The notes beneath the pieces were generated by a model. It made no database searches, had not been told where the DNA came from, and worked only from the letters and a program-made list of their open reading frames with translations. Positions 16,226 to 26,101 of a stretch of 64,000 bases of DNA are shown piece by piece; position 1 is the stretch's first letter; each line of letters starts with the position of its first letter. A program made the translations under genes and the position numbers. This DNA is from Sedimentisphaera salicampi (GTDB lineage Bacteria > Planctomycetota > Phycisphaerae > Sedimentisphaerales > Sedimentisphaeraceae): contig NZ_CP021023.1 in the NCBI RefSeq assembly GCF_002117005.1, forward strand, positions 2,130,995-2,194,994, given 5' to 3'.

Positions 16226-17758
16226 TTGACTTCGAGGCTCATTTTCATTTTATCCGCAGCGATTTTTATATGCGGCTGCGGAAGCGAGAGTTTCATAACA
16301 GACGATGCCACTGAGTTTGAATCGAAGGTTTTATTAGAAGAAGCCTCACGCATCGACGCAGATTCGTCTGTTAAAAACCAATTGCCTGAGATTTACGAAC
16401 AGGAACCTGAGATTATCCAGACATCTTCAGGCACTAAGGTGGTTTATTTCACAAAAAACCAGCCCCCGAATGTGCTTGCAGGGCTTCTGAAAAATCAGAT
16501 GAAATGTTCGGCAAACCCCTCCAGCTCCACCAACCAGATCATTATAAGCTGTAAAAACAAGGCTCACGCAGAGGAAACAATAAGCTTTCTCAACAGCGTT
16601 GATGTTCCGCCGGTGCAGATAAAGATAAGCTGCCTGCTTATCGAGCATTACGCAGACCTTACGATGGACAGGGAAACCACTGTACACATTGGCGAGCTCT
16701 TCGGCACCGATATAACTCTAAGCGGAAAACAAGACGGTGGAGACTATATCCCTAACTTCCCCGGCGCTTCTCTCCGCGAGCCGGACAGAGCCGATTTAAG
16801 TCTTGATCTGGGATTCGAAAACGGGGCAATAGGCGATTCAGATTTTGTGCGAGTGGTAGTGGATATGCTCGAATCGAGGGGGTATCTCAAGGTAATGATG
16901 AACCCCGAGCTTGAGGTGGTTTCAGGCCAGAAGGCCACATTCAAATCCCGCGAGCAGGTGCCTACAATCCGCGTTATAACCGAAAGAAACAGAGAACCGT
17001 ACAATCTCACCGAATATATCTGGGTTGAGGACTATCTGGAAGTTGTCCCGCATCTGTATGCAGACGGAACTATAGGCGTTAAAACAAAGGTTCTTATGGG
17101 CTCAAAATCCACGCCGGAAGGTGTAGTTCAGCAGAGGATTATTTCCAAGAAGGGCATTGATATCGGTGAAAACCGAATCAAACCCGGCCAGAGCCTTATT
17201 ATTGGCGGGTTCAAAAAGGCCGAAAAGGTTTCTGTAATCAGAGGCTTCCCCTTCCTCAAAGATATACCTGCCGTGGGGCTTTTATTCTCGAGCAAGGATT
17301 TTGAAGAGCGGGCAAAGGAGATTACTTTTATCATTACTCCTTCCATCTCAAGCCACGGCGAACCTTACGACGAGATGCTCAAAAAGGTCAGAGAGAAGCT
17401 CGATGACCACGTAACCGATTCGGAAATCACCAGAATCATCGAAAGGATGATGATTGATCCGTTCCAGAATGAGCTCGAGCAGAGGGAGGTAAAATCGCTC
17501 AAGGACGAAGAAGAGCTCAAGAAGGTTAAGGCGGAGATAAACCTTGCAAGGCGTTCCCGCGAGCTGAGGAAACTGCGAGACCAGCTTAATGAGCTCAAGC
17601 AGAGGCTTGAATTTGAGAAGAGCCAGGCCTCAGAAGCTCAGAAATCCGCCGAAGAATACCAGAAAGAAATCGAAAAGGTTGAAGAAATTACCGAAAAGCT
17701 CGAAAAGACAATCAATCCCGAAAAAAAGAAGAGCTCTAAGCAGGGAGGGAAGAAATGA
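16226..17758 (+). CDS. Secretin-domain lipoprotein A
   Basis: 510 residues starting at TTG with GAAGGG eight bases upstream. The signal ends in an ICGC lipobox (Cys18), so an outer-membrane lipoprotein is likely. Residues ~70-130 look like a short secretin N-type ring domain. Residues ~130-375 form a secretin-type domain ending in the family signature RGFPFLKDIPAVGLLFSSKD followed by EITFIITPSI. The last ~130 residues are a charged coiled coil ending in a Lys-rich tail. It overlaps its paralogue by four bases (ATGA). No other type II/III or pilus secretion genes are near, so its machine is unknown. It could be a stand-alone pore or a structural ring. Confidence 0.75.
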   Translation: MTSRLIFILSAAIFICGCGSESFITDDATEFESKVLLEEASRIDADSSVKNQLPEIYEQEPEIIQTSSGTKVVYFTKNQPPNVLAGLLKNQMKCSANPSSSTNQIIISCKNKAHAEETISFLNSVDVPPVQIKISCLLIEHYADLTMDRETTVHIGELFGTDITLSGKQDGGDYIPNFPGASLREPDRADLSLDLGFENGAIGDSDFVRVVVDMLESRGYLKVMMNPELEVVSGQKATFKSREQVPTIRVITERNREPYNLTEYIWVEDYLEVVPHLYADGTIGVKTKVLMGSKSTPEGVVQQRIISKKGIDIGENRIKPGQSLIIGGFKKAEKVSVIRGFPFLKDIPAVGLLFSSKDFEERAKEITFIITPSISSHGEPYDEMLKKVREKLDDHVTDSEITRIIERMMIDPFQNELEQREVKSLKDEEELKKVKAEINLARRSRELRKLRDQLNELKQRLEFEKSQASEAQKSAEEYQKEIEKVEEITEKLEKTINPEKKKSSKQGGKK

Positions 17759-19473
17759 GAATCAATAATTCCGCCCTCAAAATTATCACTGCCGTGTTCT
17801 CAGCGCTGCTTCTATTCGGCTGCGGCGAGGTTCTCGACGAGAAGAAAACCGAGATCGAGGCGAAAAGGCTGCTTGAAGCTGCATCGGAGATCAGGAAAGA
17901 TTTAGAGGTTGACCGCCCTGTACCAGATAGGATATCCTCAGAAACCGAGATTCAGAAGACATCTCAGGGCGTGAAGCTGTTTTACTATACAAAAAACCAT
18001 TCTCCAAAGTATGTAGAAAATATGCTGAAGAGGGAATTCAAGGTGGGAACTGCCCGTCTGGATTCTGCAAATCAGCTTATTATATCCTGCGGAAACGAAA
18101 AGCTCGCCAACGAAATACTCGATTTTATAAAGATTATCGATATCCCGCCTATTCAGGTGCGCATAAACTGCGTGATTGTGGAGAATTACGCAGACCTTAC
18201 GATGGACAAGGAAACGAGAGTTGAAGTGGAAGAGGTATTCAGCTCTGATGTGGCTATGACGCCTAAAGGCGAAGGTCCCAGCTTCCCGGGCGCATCAATA
18301 CGAGAAACTGAACGCTCCGATATGGGTATGGAACTCGGATACTCCTACTCAGAAGACGGCGAAAAGGTTGAAACGCTCGTTGACCTGCTAGTATCGAGGG
18401 GGTATTTCAAGGTTCTGCTTAATCCGACAGTTGAAACGCTCGTTGGAGAGCCGGCTGAGGTTACATCTTCCGAGCGTGTGCCGATAACTAAGATCGTTAC
18501 AAAGAACAATATTCAGCCGTATCAGGAAACAGAATATATCTGGATAGAAGATAAGCTCAAAGTTACCCCATACGTTTATCAGGACGGGACAATAGGGCTC
18601 AAAACCGATATCTCCATCGGCTCTAAATCCACGCCCGAAGGGGTTGTGCAGAGGCCGGTTATAACAGAGAAAAGGGCCACTTTCGGCGAAAACCGCATAC
18701 GAATCGGCGAGAGCCTCATTATCGGCGGCTTCAGGAAGATGGAAAATTCCGCTGTAACAAGGGGTTATCCGTTCCTGAAGGATCTTCCGTTTATAGGGAT
18801 GTTTTTCTCCGGCGACGACTACGAACAGCGTGCTAAGGAGATTACCATCATCCTTACGCCGAGCATTTCAGGAAACGGTATGCCGTATGAAGAAACAATG
18901 GACTGGGCGGAAAACAAGCTTGAGAGCCGAGTTAAGGATAAGGATTTATCCGAGATCATAGGCGAAACGTTCACAAGCCCGCTGGGAACTGAAAAGCAGT
19001 ACACCGAGAAACTCGAAAAAGATGCTGCAGAGCAGGCAATCAGCAGAATAAAAACTGAGATTGATATAAACGAAACTGAACGTGAGCTCAAGAGGCTCAA
19101 AGATCAGGTTCAGCAGCTCGAAACCAAGCTCAAAGACCAGCAGCTGCAATCTCAGGAGGCCAAAAAGGTTAATGCTGAATACAAAGAGAAGCTCAATCAG
19201 CTAAAGCAGCTCCAAACCAAGCTTCAAAAACACCTTGAAGAGCAGAAGGCAAAGGCAAGAAAAGCCCAGCAGCAGAAAGAAGCGGCTCAAAAGAAGGCCA
19301 AACAGCAGGCACAGAAAAACAAAGAGCAGGCCAAAGCCGAGAAAAAACAGAATGAGGCAAATAAGCAGCAGGCTAAGCCGAAGCAGGAAAACAATAAACC
19401 AGAGGAAAAGAAAAAGCCGGCTAAGGATAAAAACAATAACAGCAAAAAGAACAATTCCAATGAGAAGAAATAA
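17755..19473 (+). CDS. Secretin-domain lipoprotein B
   Basis: 572-residue paralogue of the preceding gene, sharing the block YADLTMD, the EYIWIED segment and the GYPFLKDLPFIGMFFSGDD signature. LLLFGCG provides the lipobox. The C-terminal ~170 residues are an extended coiled coil that becomes almost pure Lys/Gln/Ala/Asn/Glu (from about residue 480), an unusual appendage on a secretin domain. Translationally coupled to lipoprotein A, so the two are probably made in similar amounts and may form a mixed ring. Cargo and partner proteins are not visible. Confidence 0.75.
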   Translation: MRINNSALKIITAVFSALLLFGCGEVLDEKKTEIEAKRLLEAASEIRKDLEVDRPVPDRISSETEIQKTSQGVKLFYYTKNHSPKYVENMLKREFKVGTARLDSANQLIISCGNEKLANEILDFIKIIDIPPIQVRINCVIVENYADLTMDKETRVEVEEVFSSDVAMTPKGEGPSFPGASIRETERSDMGMELGYSYSEDGEKVETLVDLLVSRGYFKVLLNPTVETLVGEPAEVTSSERVPITKIVTKNNIQPYQETEYIWIEDKLKVTPYVYQDGTIGLKTDISIGSKSTPEGVVQRPVITEKRATFGENRIRIGESLIIGGFRKMENSAVTRGYPFLKDLPFIGMFFSGDDYEQRAKEITIILTPSISGNGMPYEETMDWAENKLESRVKDKDLSEIIGETFTSPLGTEKQYTEKLEKDAAEQAISRIKTEIDINETERELKRLKDQVQQLETKLKDQQLQSQEAKKVNAEYKEKLNQLKQLQTKLQKHLEEQKAKARKAQQQKEAAQKKAKQQAQKNKEQAKAEKKQNEANKQQAKPKQENNKPEEKKKPAKDKNNNSKKNNSNEKK

Positions 19474-19514
19474 AAACCTGAAACTTTGAGCAAGTTTTCT
19501 TATGGAGCGTTCCA

Positions 19515-21203
19515 ATGGATAAATTACTAAAGCTTGGTCTGTTTTTACTGCCATTGCTTCTTCTTGCCGGCTGCAGAGAGAGCTGGCTTGAAGATTCACA
19601 CGACCCGCTTTATTTCACTTCCAGGCCGGAGGTGATGCAGAATCCGAATAAATCCGTACCTCTGGCAGCGATTCTGAAATTTGAAACCAATCACCCTGTT
19701 ACCTCACGCGTGTTTCTCAGCGACGGGGAATGCCAGCGTGAGATAATATTCGAGAACGACCAGACATACAGAAAAAGCCTTCCGATAGTGGAGCTCTGTC
19801 CGGACAGAGATTACACCCTCGTGGTTGAGGCGCAGGATAAAATCGGCCAGAAGATAAACTCGAAAGTGATGAATTATCAAAGCCCGCCCCTGCCCGGAGG
19901 GAGCGAAAAGTTTCCAAGAATAACTAATCAGGTGTTTGATGAGTATGCTGTTGAGCCCGGATTGATTCTTTTCAACCCTCGAAGGAGAATACCAACTAAT
20001 TCCGAGACGCTTCAGGGCAGTGAAAGGGAGGATTTCAACAAGAATTTCGGCCTTCTGACAGCAGTGAACAGCGAAGGCGAGCTGGCTTGGTATTATAAAG
20101 CCGATTCACGCATCAGCGATTTCAGGTTTATAGAAAACGGCCATATTGTCTATATCACTCAGGACAACCGGCTCGTGGAGATAGATCTCTTGGGCAATAT
20201 CGTAAATCAGTGGTATGCAAAGGGAAGGCCTGAAGGCGAGGGCGAAGGCGTAGCTGTGGATACGCTTACATTCCATCACAGCGTTAAACAGCTCGAAAAC
20301 GGCAATTTCCTCATTCTCGGGACAGACCGCCGGCGAATCGAAAACTACTACACAAGCTCAAAAGACCCCGATGCCCCAAGAGAGCCGCAGTGGGTGATGG
20401 GGGATGAGATAATCGAATTCGACCGCTGGGGGAAAGTGCATTGGAGATGGAACGCTTTCGAACATCTGGACACTCATCGTATTGGATATATGACCTTCAG
20501 CGGATACTGGGAGCGAAGAGGCTGGCCGGATACCTTGGACTGGACGCACGCAAACAGCGCAAGCTTTCTGCAAAATGAAAAGGCTGTGCTGCTGAATCTA
20601 AGACACCAAAGCGCCGTATTGAAGATAGACAAAACCTCCAAGGACATTGAATGGATAGCAGGGGAACACTCCGGCTGGCCGGAAGAAATGAAAAACAAAC
20701 TCCTCACCCTCAAGGGCTCTGAGAGGTGGTTCTGGCATCAGCACGCTCCCGAATTGACTCCGGAGGGTAATCTGCTTGTGTTTAACAACGATAATTTCCG
20801 TGCCCGGCCATTCGACAAACCCGCCCCGCCGGCAGAGATTAGAAGCTGCGCTCAGGAATACCGAATTGATGAGGAAAATAAAACGATAACAAAAATCTGG
20901 TCTTCAAGGAAGGCCGATGATCAAGTGCTTCCAAGCTTTGCTATGGGAAGCGCTGCCGCGCTGCCTGAAACAGGGAATGTCCTTGCAGGATACGGACTTA
21001 TGTTCCGCAAAGAGGACTTGAAAGAGGCCTCTTGGGACACAAGGAGGCAGTATATAGGAACAACGCAGATTCGTGAATATACCCGAAGGCCGGAGACGAG
21101 GCTGGTGCGAAAGATTACTCTTACAGCAAGAGACAGCAGCAGCGGAATCGGATGGAGCCTGTATGGGGCGAGGAATGTTAAGAGCCTTTATAAAGGCAAA
21201 TAA
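19515..21203 (+). CDS. Arylsulfotransferase (ASST)-like lipoprotein
   Basis: 562 residues with a LLLLAGC lipobox. An N-terminal Ig-like domain (~30-120) is followed by a beta-propeller region with repeated IVYITQDNRLVEIDLLG and EFDRWGKVHWRW blades. Conserved His-containing segments TFHHSVKQLENGNFLILG, DWTHANSASF and FWHQHAPELTPEGN sit where bacterial arylsulfate sulfotransferases place their catalytic His residues. ASST moves sulfate between phenolic molecules without PAPS in the periplasm. It lies 41 bases after the secretin-like pair with GGAG upstream of the ATG, so it probably belongs to that operon. Substrate unknown. Confidence 0.8.
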   Translation: MDKLLKLGLFLLPLLLLAGCRESWLEDSHDPLYFTSRPEVMQNPNKSVPLAAILKFETNHPVTSRVFLSDGECQREIIFENDQTYRKSLPIVELCPDRDYTLVVEAQDKIGQKINSKVMNYQSPPLPGGSEKFPRITNQVFDEYAVEPGLILFNPRRRIPTNSETLQGSEREDFNKNFGLLTAVNSEGELAWYYKADSRISDFRFIENGHIVYITQDNRLVEIDLLGNIVNQWYAKGRPEGEGEGVAVDTLTFHHSVKQLENGNFLILGTDRRRIENYYTSSKDPDAPREPQWVMGDEIIEFDRWGKVHWRWNAFEHLDTHRIGYMTFSGYWERRGWPDTLDWTHANSASFLQNEKAVLLNLRHQSAVLKIDKTSKDIEWIAGEHSGWPEEMKNKLLTLKGSERWFWHQHAPELTPEGNLLVFNNDNFRARPFDKPAPPAEIRSCAQEYRIDEENKTITKIWSSRKADDQVLPSFAMGSAAALPETGNVLAGYGLMFRKEDLKEASWDTRRQYIGTTQIREYTRRPETRLVRKITLTARDSSSGIGWSLYGARNVKSLYKGK

Positions 21204-21271
21204 CAACCCTGAAACTGCTTTAGAAGGCAATCCCCTTGCCACTTGCCGCTCGCCGCTTTATAATCTTGGCT

Positions 21272-22600
21272 ATGGATGAATTGTTCAAAAAGCAGGAAGA
21301 AGAAAGAATCCTCTCCAATGCACCTCTTGCGGTTCGGATGAGGCCTGAGAATTTAGACGAATTTGCAGGTCAGAGCCATTTCGCCGGCGAGGGGAAGCTG
21401 CTGCGGCGTATGCTTGATGCAGGCAGTCTAACGAGTGTTTTATTTTACGGGCCTCCGGGAACCGGCAAGACGAGCCTCGCAAGGGTGATAGCGAATACGA
21501 TAAACGCCCATTTCGAATACCTCAACGCCCCTTCTGCCTCCGTTAAAGACGTTCGCAGCATAACAGAGCGGGCAAAAAGCAGGCTCATAAATTCTAAGGC
21601 GAAAACTATCCTCTTCCTCGATGAAATACACCGTTTCAGCCGCACCCAGCAGGACAGCCTGCTCAGCGAGGTGGAGCATGGAATCATAATCCTAATCGGA
21701 GCCACTACGGAAAATCCGTTTTTCTCGGTAAACGGCCCGCTCATCAGCCGAAGCACCCTTTTTGAATTCAAGCCCCTCTCAGAAGACGATATCAAAAAGC
21801 TTCTGGAACGTGCGATGAAGGATAATCGCCGCGGACTCGGCGATACGAATCTATCAATCTCGAAAGACGCAATCAATTTTATCGCAGAGATTTGCGATGG
21901 AGATGCCAGACGGAGCCTGAATGCCCTTGAGGTTGCGGTTTTGAGCAAAAAAACCGGCTCCGGCGAGGTATCGTTAGAGGACGTGCGGGAATCCGTGCAG
22001 AAAAAGCAGGTGGCCTACGACCGCAAGGGCGATTCGCATTACGATATCGCAAGCGCCCTGCAGAAGAGCATACGCGGCTCGGATCCGGATGCCGCTGTTT
22101 ACTGGCTCGCGAGGATGATTGCCGGCGGCGAGGATGTCCGCTTTATTGCTCGTCGTGCGGCGGTATGTGCGGCTGAGGATATCGGCAATGCAGACCCTTT
22201 CGCCACAGTGCTGGCGGCCTCGGTTGTGCAGGTGGCGGAGTTTGTGGGGCTGCCTGAGGCTCAGCTTCCGCTTTCACAGCTTGTAACGTATCTGGCCTGC
22301 GCCCCCAAATCCAACGCCTCTGCCAAGGCAGTGTGGGAGGCGGTGGCTGATGTTGAAAACGGCAGGATAGCTGATGTCCCCCAGAACCTCAAGGACACCC
22401 ACTACAAGGGCTCTAAATCCCTCGGCCGCGGAATGGACTACAAATACCCCCACGACTACCCTGGGGGAATTGTGCCCCAGAACTACTCGGGCTTAGATCA
22501 GAGAAAACAATATTACAACCCAGCAGACTCCGGCAGGGAGAAAAAGATTCGCGAAATCCTCGAGAGAAACAGGGCGATCCTCGATTCGAATCACCAATAA
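21272..22600 (+). CDS. rarA: Replication-associated recombination protein A (AAA+ ATPase)
   Basis: 442 residues from the ATG at 21272. A longer frame from a TTG at 21236 runs through a repeat fragment (GCCACTTGCCGCTC) and is unlikely. Walker A is YGPPGTGKTSLARV, Walker B is ILFLDEIHRF, and sensor 1 is GATTENPFF. A C-terminal tetramerisation/MgsA domain follows (from ~275), including YWLARMIAGGEDVRFIARR. RarA/MgsA acts at stalled replication forks. Full length. No strong ribosome binding site is seen. Confidence 0.93.
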   Translation: MDELFKKQEEERILSNAPLAVRMRPENLDEFAGQSHFAGEGKLLRRMLDAGSLTSVLFYGPPGTGKTSLARVIANTINAHFEYLNAPSASVKDVRSITERAKSRLINSKAKTILFLDEIHRFSRTQQDSLLSEVEHGIIILIGATTENPFFSVNGPLISRSTLFEFKPLSEDDIKKLLERAMKDNRRGLGDTNLSISKDAINFIAEICDGDARRSLNALEVAVLSKKTGSGEVSLEDVRESVQKKQVAYDRKGDSHYDIASALQKSIRGSDPDAAVYWLARMIAGGEDVRFIARRAAVCAAEDIGNADPFATVLAASVVQVAEFVGLPEAQLPLSQLVTYLACAPKSNASAKAVWEAVADVENGRIADVPQNLKDTHYKGSKSLGRGMDYKYPHDYPGGIVPQNYSGLDQRKQYYNPADSGREKKIREILERNRAILDSNHQ

Positions 22601-22658
22601 ACGACAGAGCCGACCAGCCCCCGCCGCTTGCAATGTCAAACTTGCCACTCGCCACACG

Positions 22659-23618
22659 CTACTGAAGCAGATACAGCACACCGGCCGTGGAGCCGGCGGC
22701 GAGGATGCTGGAAACCACAATAATCGCAGCGGCGAGATTCTTATTCGCCCCGAGCTGCTCAGCAATCACAAACGAGCTTACAGCCGTTGGGCAGGCCAGC
22801 AGGAGCATCGCTATCACCTGCTGTTCATACTGCATATCAAACAGGAAGTATATCGCAGCGAAGCCGGCTGCCGGCCCTACTGCCACCTTTATCAAAGACG
22901 CAAGGAATGCGGTATTGAAATCCGAAGCCCCCCTCGAGGCCACAATATTCGCACCGATCGAGAGGATCGCAAGCGGGAGGGTCATCTGCCCGATAATCCG
23001 GCAGCTCCGCTCCACAGGCAGAGGTATCGAATCGAACACCTGAGCGTAGGCCAGCCCGCAAAGCACAGAAATGATAATCGGATTCTTGATAAGCCGCTTC
23101 ACTACCCTCGCAGGGAAGGCGATGTCAATCTTTGAGGTTGTGGAAACAAGCAGGAATATCGCAATCAGATTGAAGCTCGGAGTGAGCAGCGAGATAGACA
23201 AAAGCACAAGCTCCTCAATCTCCTCGATCTTGCCAGCTCCCTGATCGGCAAACGTAAAAACAGCGAGCGGCAGGCCGATAAAGAGTATGTTGCCTCTGAA
23301 CGAGCCCTGAAGGAAAGCCGCTTTCGATGGCCTGTCCAACTTGAGAACAAGCGACAGCAGAAGCGCTGCGAGAATCGAAACGCCAACCCCTATCATCACC
23401 ACATAGTAGAGATTCAGCACGTCCGAAAAGCTCTTTTCCGCAGCGGCAATCTTGTAGAAGAGAAATACCGGTATGCCAACCCAGAACACAAGCTTGTTGA
23501 GCCCTTCTGCGAGGTCGTCGGTGATAAAGTTCCACGCCTTCAGAGCCGCGCCGAGCCCTATCATTATAAATATGGGCGATATGATATTCAGAATATGCTG
23601 CAGGGCTTCTGCGTTCAT
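22659..23618 (-). CDS. AEC family transporter
   Basis: 319 residues with about ten hydrophobic segments in the 5+5 pattern of auxin-efflux-carrier proteins. Typical motifs are the GLGAALK start, the Asn-containing GNILFIGLPL segment near 110 and LACPTAVSSFVIAEQLGAN near 270. These are secondary carriers for small organic acids such as malate. Substrate unknown. Its stop is near repeat remnants, and its start is 23 bases from the topA stop, so it may be co-transcribed downstream of topA. Confidence 0.85.
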   Translation of the reverse strand: MNAEALQHILNIISPIFIMIGLGAALKAWNFITDDLAEGLNKLVFWVGIPVFLFYKIAAAEKSFSDVLNLYYVVMIGVGVSILAALLLSLVLKLDRPSKAAFLQGSFRGNILFIGLPLAVFTFADQGAGKIEEIEELVLLSISLLTPSFNLIAIFLLVSTTSKIDIAFPARVVKRLIKNPIIISVLCGLAYAQVFDSIPLPVERSCRIIGQMTLPLAILSIGANIVASRGASDFNTAFLASLIKVAVGPAAGFAAIYFLFDMQYEQQVIAMLLLACPTAVSSFVIAEQLGANKNLAAAIIVVSSILAAGSTAGVLYLLQ

Positions 23619-23641
23619 AGTAAAGTTCCGTTAATCCGCAG

Positions 23642-26101
23642 CTACTCTGAAGTTTTCTTCTTAGCAGAAGTCTTTTTTGTTGTTTTTTTAGCGGTCTTCT
23701 TGGCTGTTTTCTTCGTTGATTTCTTGGTTGTTTTCTTCGTTGTTTTTTTGGCTGTTTTTTTCTTTGCGGCGGTTTTCTTCCTGCCGAGGATCTCATCAGC
23801 CTCTTCGATTGTATCAGGCGGCCAAACGCCCTCGTTCTGAAGCTCTTTGAGCCTATCAAGCATCTTGATGCTGATTATATTCCGGCACCTTGGAAACTTG
23901 TTGCACCCGAGGAACGGCCCGCGTTTGCTCTGCCGCACCACAAGCTCGCCGTTCTTGCACTTCTGGCATCTGATCCCCGTCGGCTCCGGCGGCGGGGCGG
24001 GCGGAAGCACGTTGCCTTCCTTATCAATCTTCATAATCGTTTTACATTTCGGGTAGTCCTCGCAGCCGAGGAACTTGCCGTAGCGTCCGGTTTTCACAAC
24101 CATATCCTTGCCGCAGTTCGGGCATTTGTGTCCGCTCTTTTCCTCCTTCACAGGCTTGCCCTCAGAGTCGCACGGACAGGCATATTTACACTCCGGATAC
24201 TTCGAACAGCTAAGGAATCTGCCGTTCTTCCCGAAGCGGTATTCGAGCTTCGCCCCGCAATCGGGGCAGTTGTAATCGCTGGGGGTGGTTTCGGCCTTGG
24301 CGTGTTTCATCTGTTCCTTCGCCTGCTCAAGCCGGCTGCTGAAAGGCCCGTAAAACTCCTCCAGCACCCTCACCCAGTCGTTGTTTTTCTCTTCGATTCC
24401 GTCGAGGTTTTCCTCCATCTGACGGGTGAATGCGATGTCCATAATCTCCGGGAAGAAGTCTTCGAGCTTCTCTGTTACCACAATCCCGAGGTCGGTGGCG
24501 CGGAGCTTCTTGTCTATCTGCTCCACGTATTTCCTGTCCTGTATGGTGGAGATGATCGATGCATACGTACTCGGCCGGCCGATGCCTTCCTTCTCCAAAG
24601 CCTTCACAAGCGAGGCCTCGGTGTATCTTGCAGGCGGCTTTGTGAAGTGCTGCTCGGGCCTTAGATCAGCCGCTGCGAGCTTCTGGCCCTCTCTCATCTC
24701 GGGAAGCTGCTGCTCTGTGGAACGGTTTTGCCAAATCTTCGTGAACCCGTCGAATGCGAGCATCCTTCCGGAAGCCCTGAATTCACACTCGCCAACCTCC
24801 GCCTGCGCGCATACCTTTACAGACGTAATGAACCACTTTGCGGGCGTCATCTGTGAGGCGATAAATCTCCGCCAGATAAGGTCGTAGAGCCTAAACTGCT
24901 CGTCGCTCAAGTGCGGCCTTGCCTGCTGCGGGGTTATTGACGGGTCTGTTGGGCGTATTGCCTCGTGCGCCTCTTGGGCGGCCTTGCTGGAGGCGTAGAA
25001 ATTCGGCTTATCGGGCAGATAATCAGCCCCGAGCTGCTCGCTGATATACTTTCGCCCTGCATTGAGCGCCTCGGGCGAGAGGTATGTGCTGTCTGTACGC
25101 ATGTAGGTGATCAGGCCGATTGTTCCAAGTCCGCCGAGGTCAACGCCCTCGTACAGGCTCTGGGCTATACGCATCGTGCGTTTTGCACCGAAGCCGCTGC
25201 GGTTTGAAGCGGCCTGCTGAAGCGTGGATGTGATAAACGGAGGCAGGGGGCGTGATTTGGATTCCTTCTTCTCAACGCTGCTGACTGTGAAATCCTGCCC
25301 GCTGAGAGAGTGAAATATCTCTTCGGCCTGCTGCTGGTTTTTCGCTCCGAATTTCTTCCCGCCAACTCGGGCAAGCTCGGCCTTGAAGGCGTTGTGCTGC
25401 TCGAACCAGTCTGCAAGCTCAGCGCGGCTGGGCTTCTTCTCGCCGGCATTCAGCTGCTCCCAGCTCTCGGCGTATTTATGCTGCCCGTTGCTGGTCTGGT
25501 CTAAATCTGTGGTGAAAACTGCGGGAATCAGCCAGTATTCCTCCGGATTGAACGCACGGATCTCCTTCTCCCGCTCGGCTACTATCTTCACCGCCACAGA
25601 CTGAACGCGCCCAGCACTCAAGCCCCCGGCAACCTTCTTCCAGAGCAGAGGGCTTATCTGATAGCCCACGATCCTGTCGAGAATTCGCCTTGCCTGCTGG
25701 GCATTAACTTTCGCCATATCCAGCTTACCCGGATCTGCGAAGGCCTGCCTGATGGAATTTTTCGTTATCGCATTGAAAACAACGCGGTATGTATGTTCAT
25801 CCGAAACGCCCAAAACCTTGGCCAGATGCCATGCAATCGCCTCACCCTCGCGGTCGAGGTCTGTGGCAAGATACACATTATCGCATTTCTTCGCAGCGCT
25901 TCTGAGCTGGCCGACGAGCTTCTTCTTGCCCGGAGTTATATCGTAGGTCGGCTGGAAGCCGTTTTCTATGTCCACATTTATCCCTTTGCTGGGCAGGTCG
26001 CGGATGTGCCCGTTTGAGGCCTTAACCTCAAACTCCGAGCCGAGATATTTATTTATCGTTTTCGCCTTCGCCGGCGACTCAACTATCACAAGATTTTTCA
26101 T
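23642..26101 (-). CDS. topA: DNA topoisomerase I
   Basis: 819-residue type IA topoisomerase that relaxes negative supercoils. The Toprim domain starts VIVESPAKAKTINKYLG and includes the LATDLDREGEAIAWHL metal site. The catalytic Tyr is in IGLITYMRTDSTYLS near residue 310. Three zinc ribbons follow (~595-625, 640-670, 695-730), each with CxxC pairs. The last ~45 residues are almost only Lys, Thr and Ala repeats, like histone H1 tails, and probably bind DNA nonspecifically. That tail is an add-on compared with the E. coli enzyme but occurs in other lineages. Confidence 0.95.
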   Translation of the reverse strand: MKNLVIVESPAKAKTINKYLGSEFEVKASNGHIRDLPSKGINVDIENGFQPTYDITPGKKKLVGQLRSAAKKCDNVYLATDLDREGEAIAWHLAKVLGVSDEHTYRVVFNAITKNSIRQAFADPGKLDMAKVNAQQARRILDRIVGYQISPLLWKKVAGGLSAGRVQSVAVKIVAEREKEIRAFNPEEYWLIPAVFTTDLDQTSNGQHKYAESWEQLNAGEKKPSRAELADWFEQHNAFKAELARVGGKKFGAKNQQQAEEIFHSLSGQDFTVSSVEKKESKSRPLPPFITSTLQQAASNRSGFGAKRTMRIAQSLYEGVDLGGLGTIGLITYMRTDSTYLSPEALNAGRKYISEQLGADYLPDKPNFYASSKAAQEAHEAIRPTDPSITPQQARPHLSDEQFRLYDLIWRRFIASQMTPAKWFITSVKVCAQAEVGECEFRASGRMLAFDGFTKIWQNRSTEQQLPEMREGQKLAAADLRPEQHFTKPPARYTEASLVKALEKEGIGRPSTYASIISTIQDRKYVEQIDKKLRATDLGIVVTEKLEDFFPEIMDIAFTRQMEENLDGIEEKNNDWVRVLEEFYGPFSSRLEQAKEQMKHAKAETTPSDYNCPDCGAKLEYRFGKNGRFLSCSKYPECKYACPCDSEGKPVKEEKSGHKCPNCGKDMVVKTGRYGKFLGCEDYPKCKTIMKIDKEGNVLPPAPPPEPTGIRCQKCKNGELVVRQSKRGPFLGCNKFPRCRNIISIKMLDRLKELQNEGVWPPDTIEEADEILGRKKTAAKKKTAKKTTKKTTKKSTKKTAKKTAKKTTKKTSAKKKTSE

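Noticed and set aside
23215..23859. Long minus-strand frame overlapping topA and the AEC transporter
   Set aside because: Shadow frame: Arg-rich translation of the Lys-rich topA tail and the transporter in another frame.
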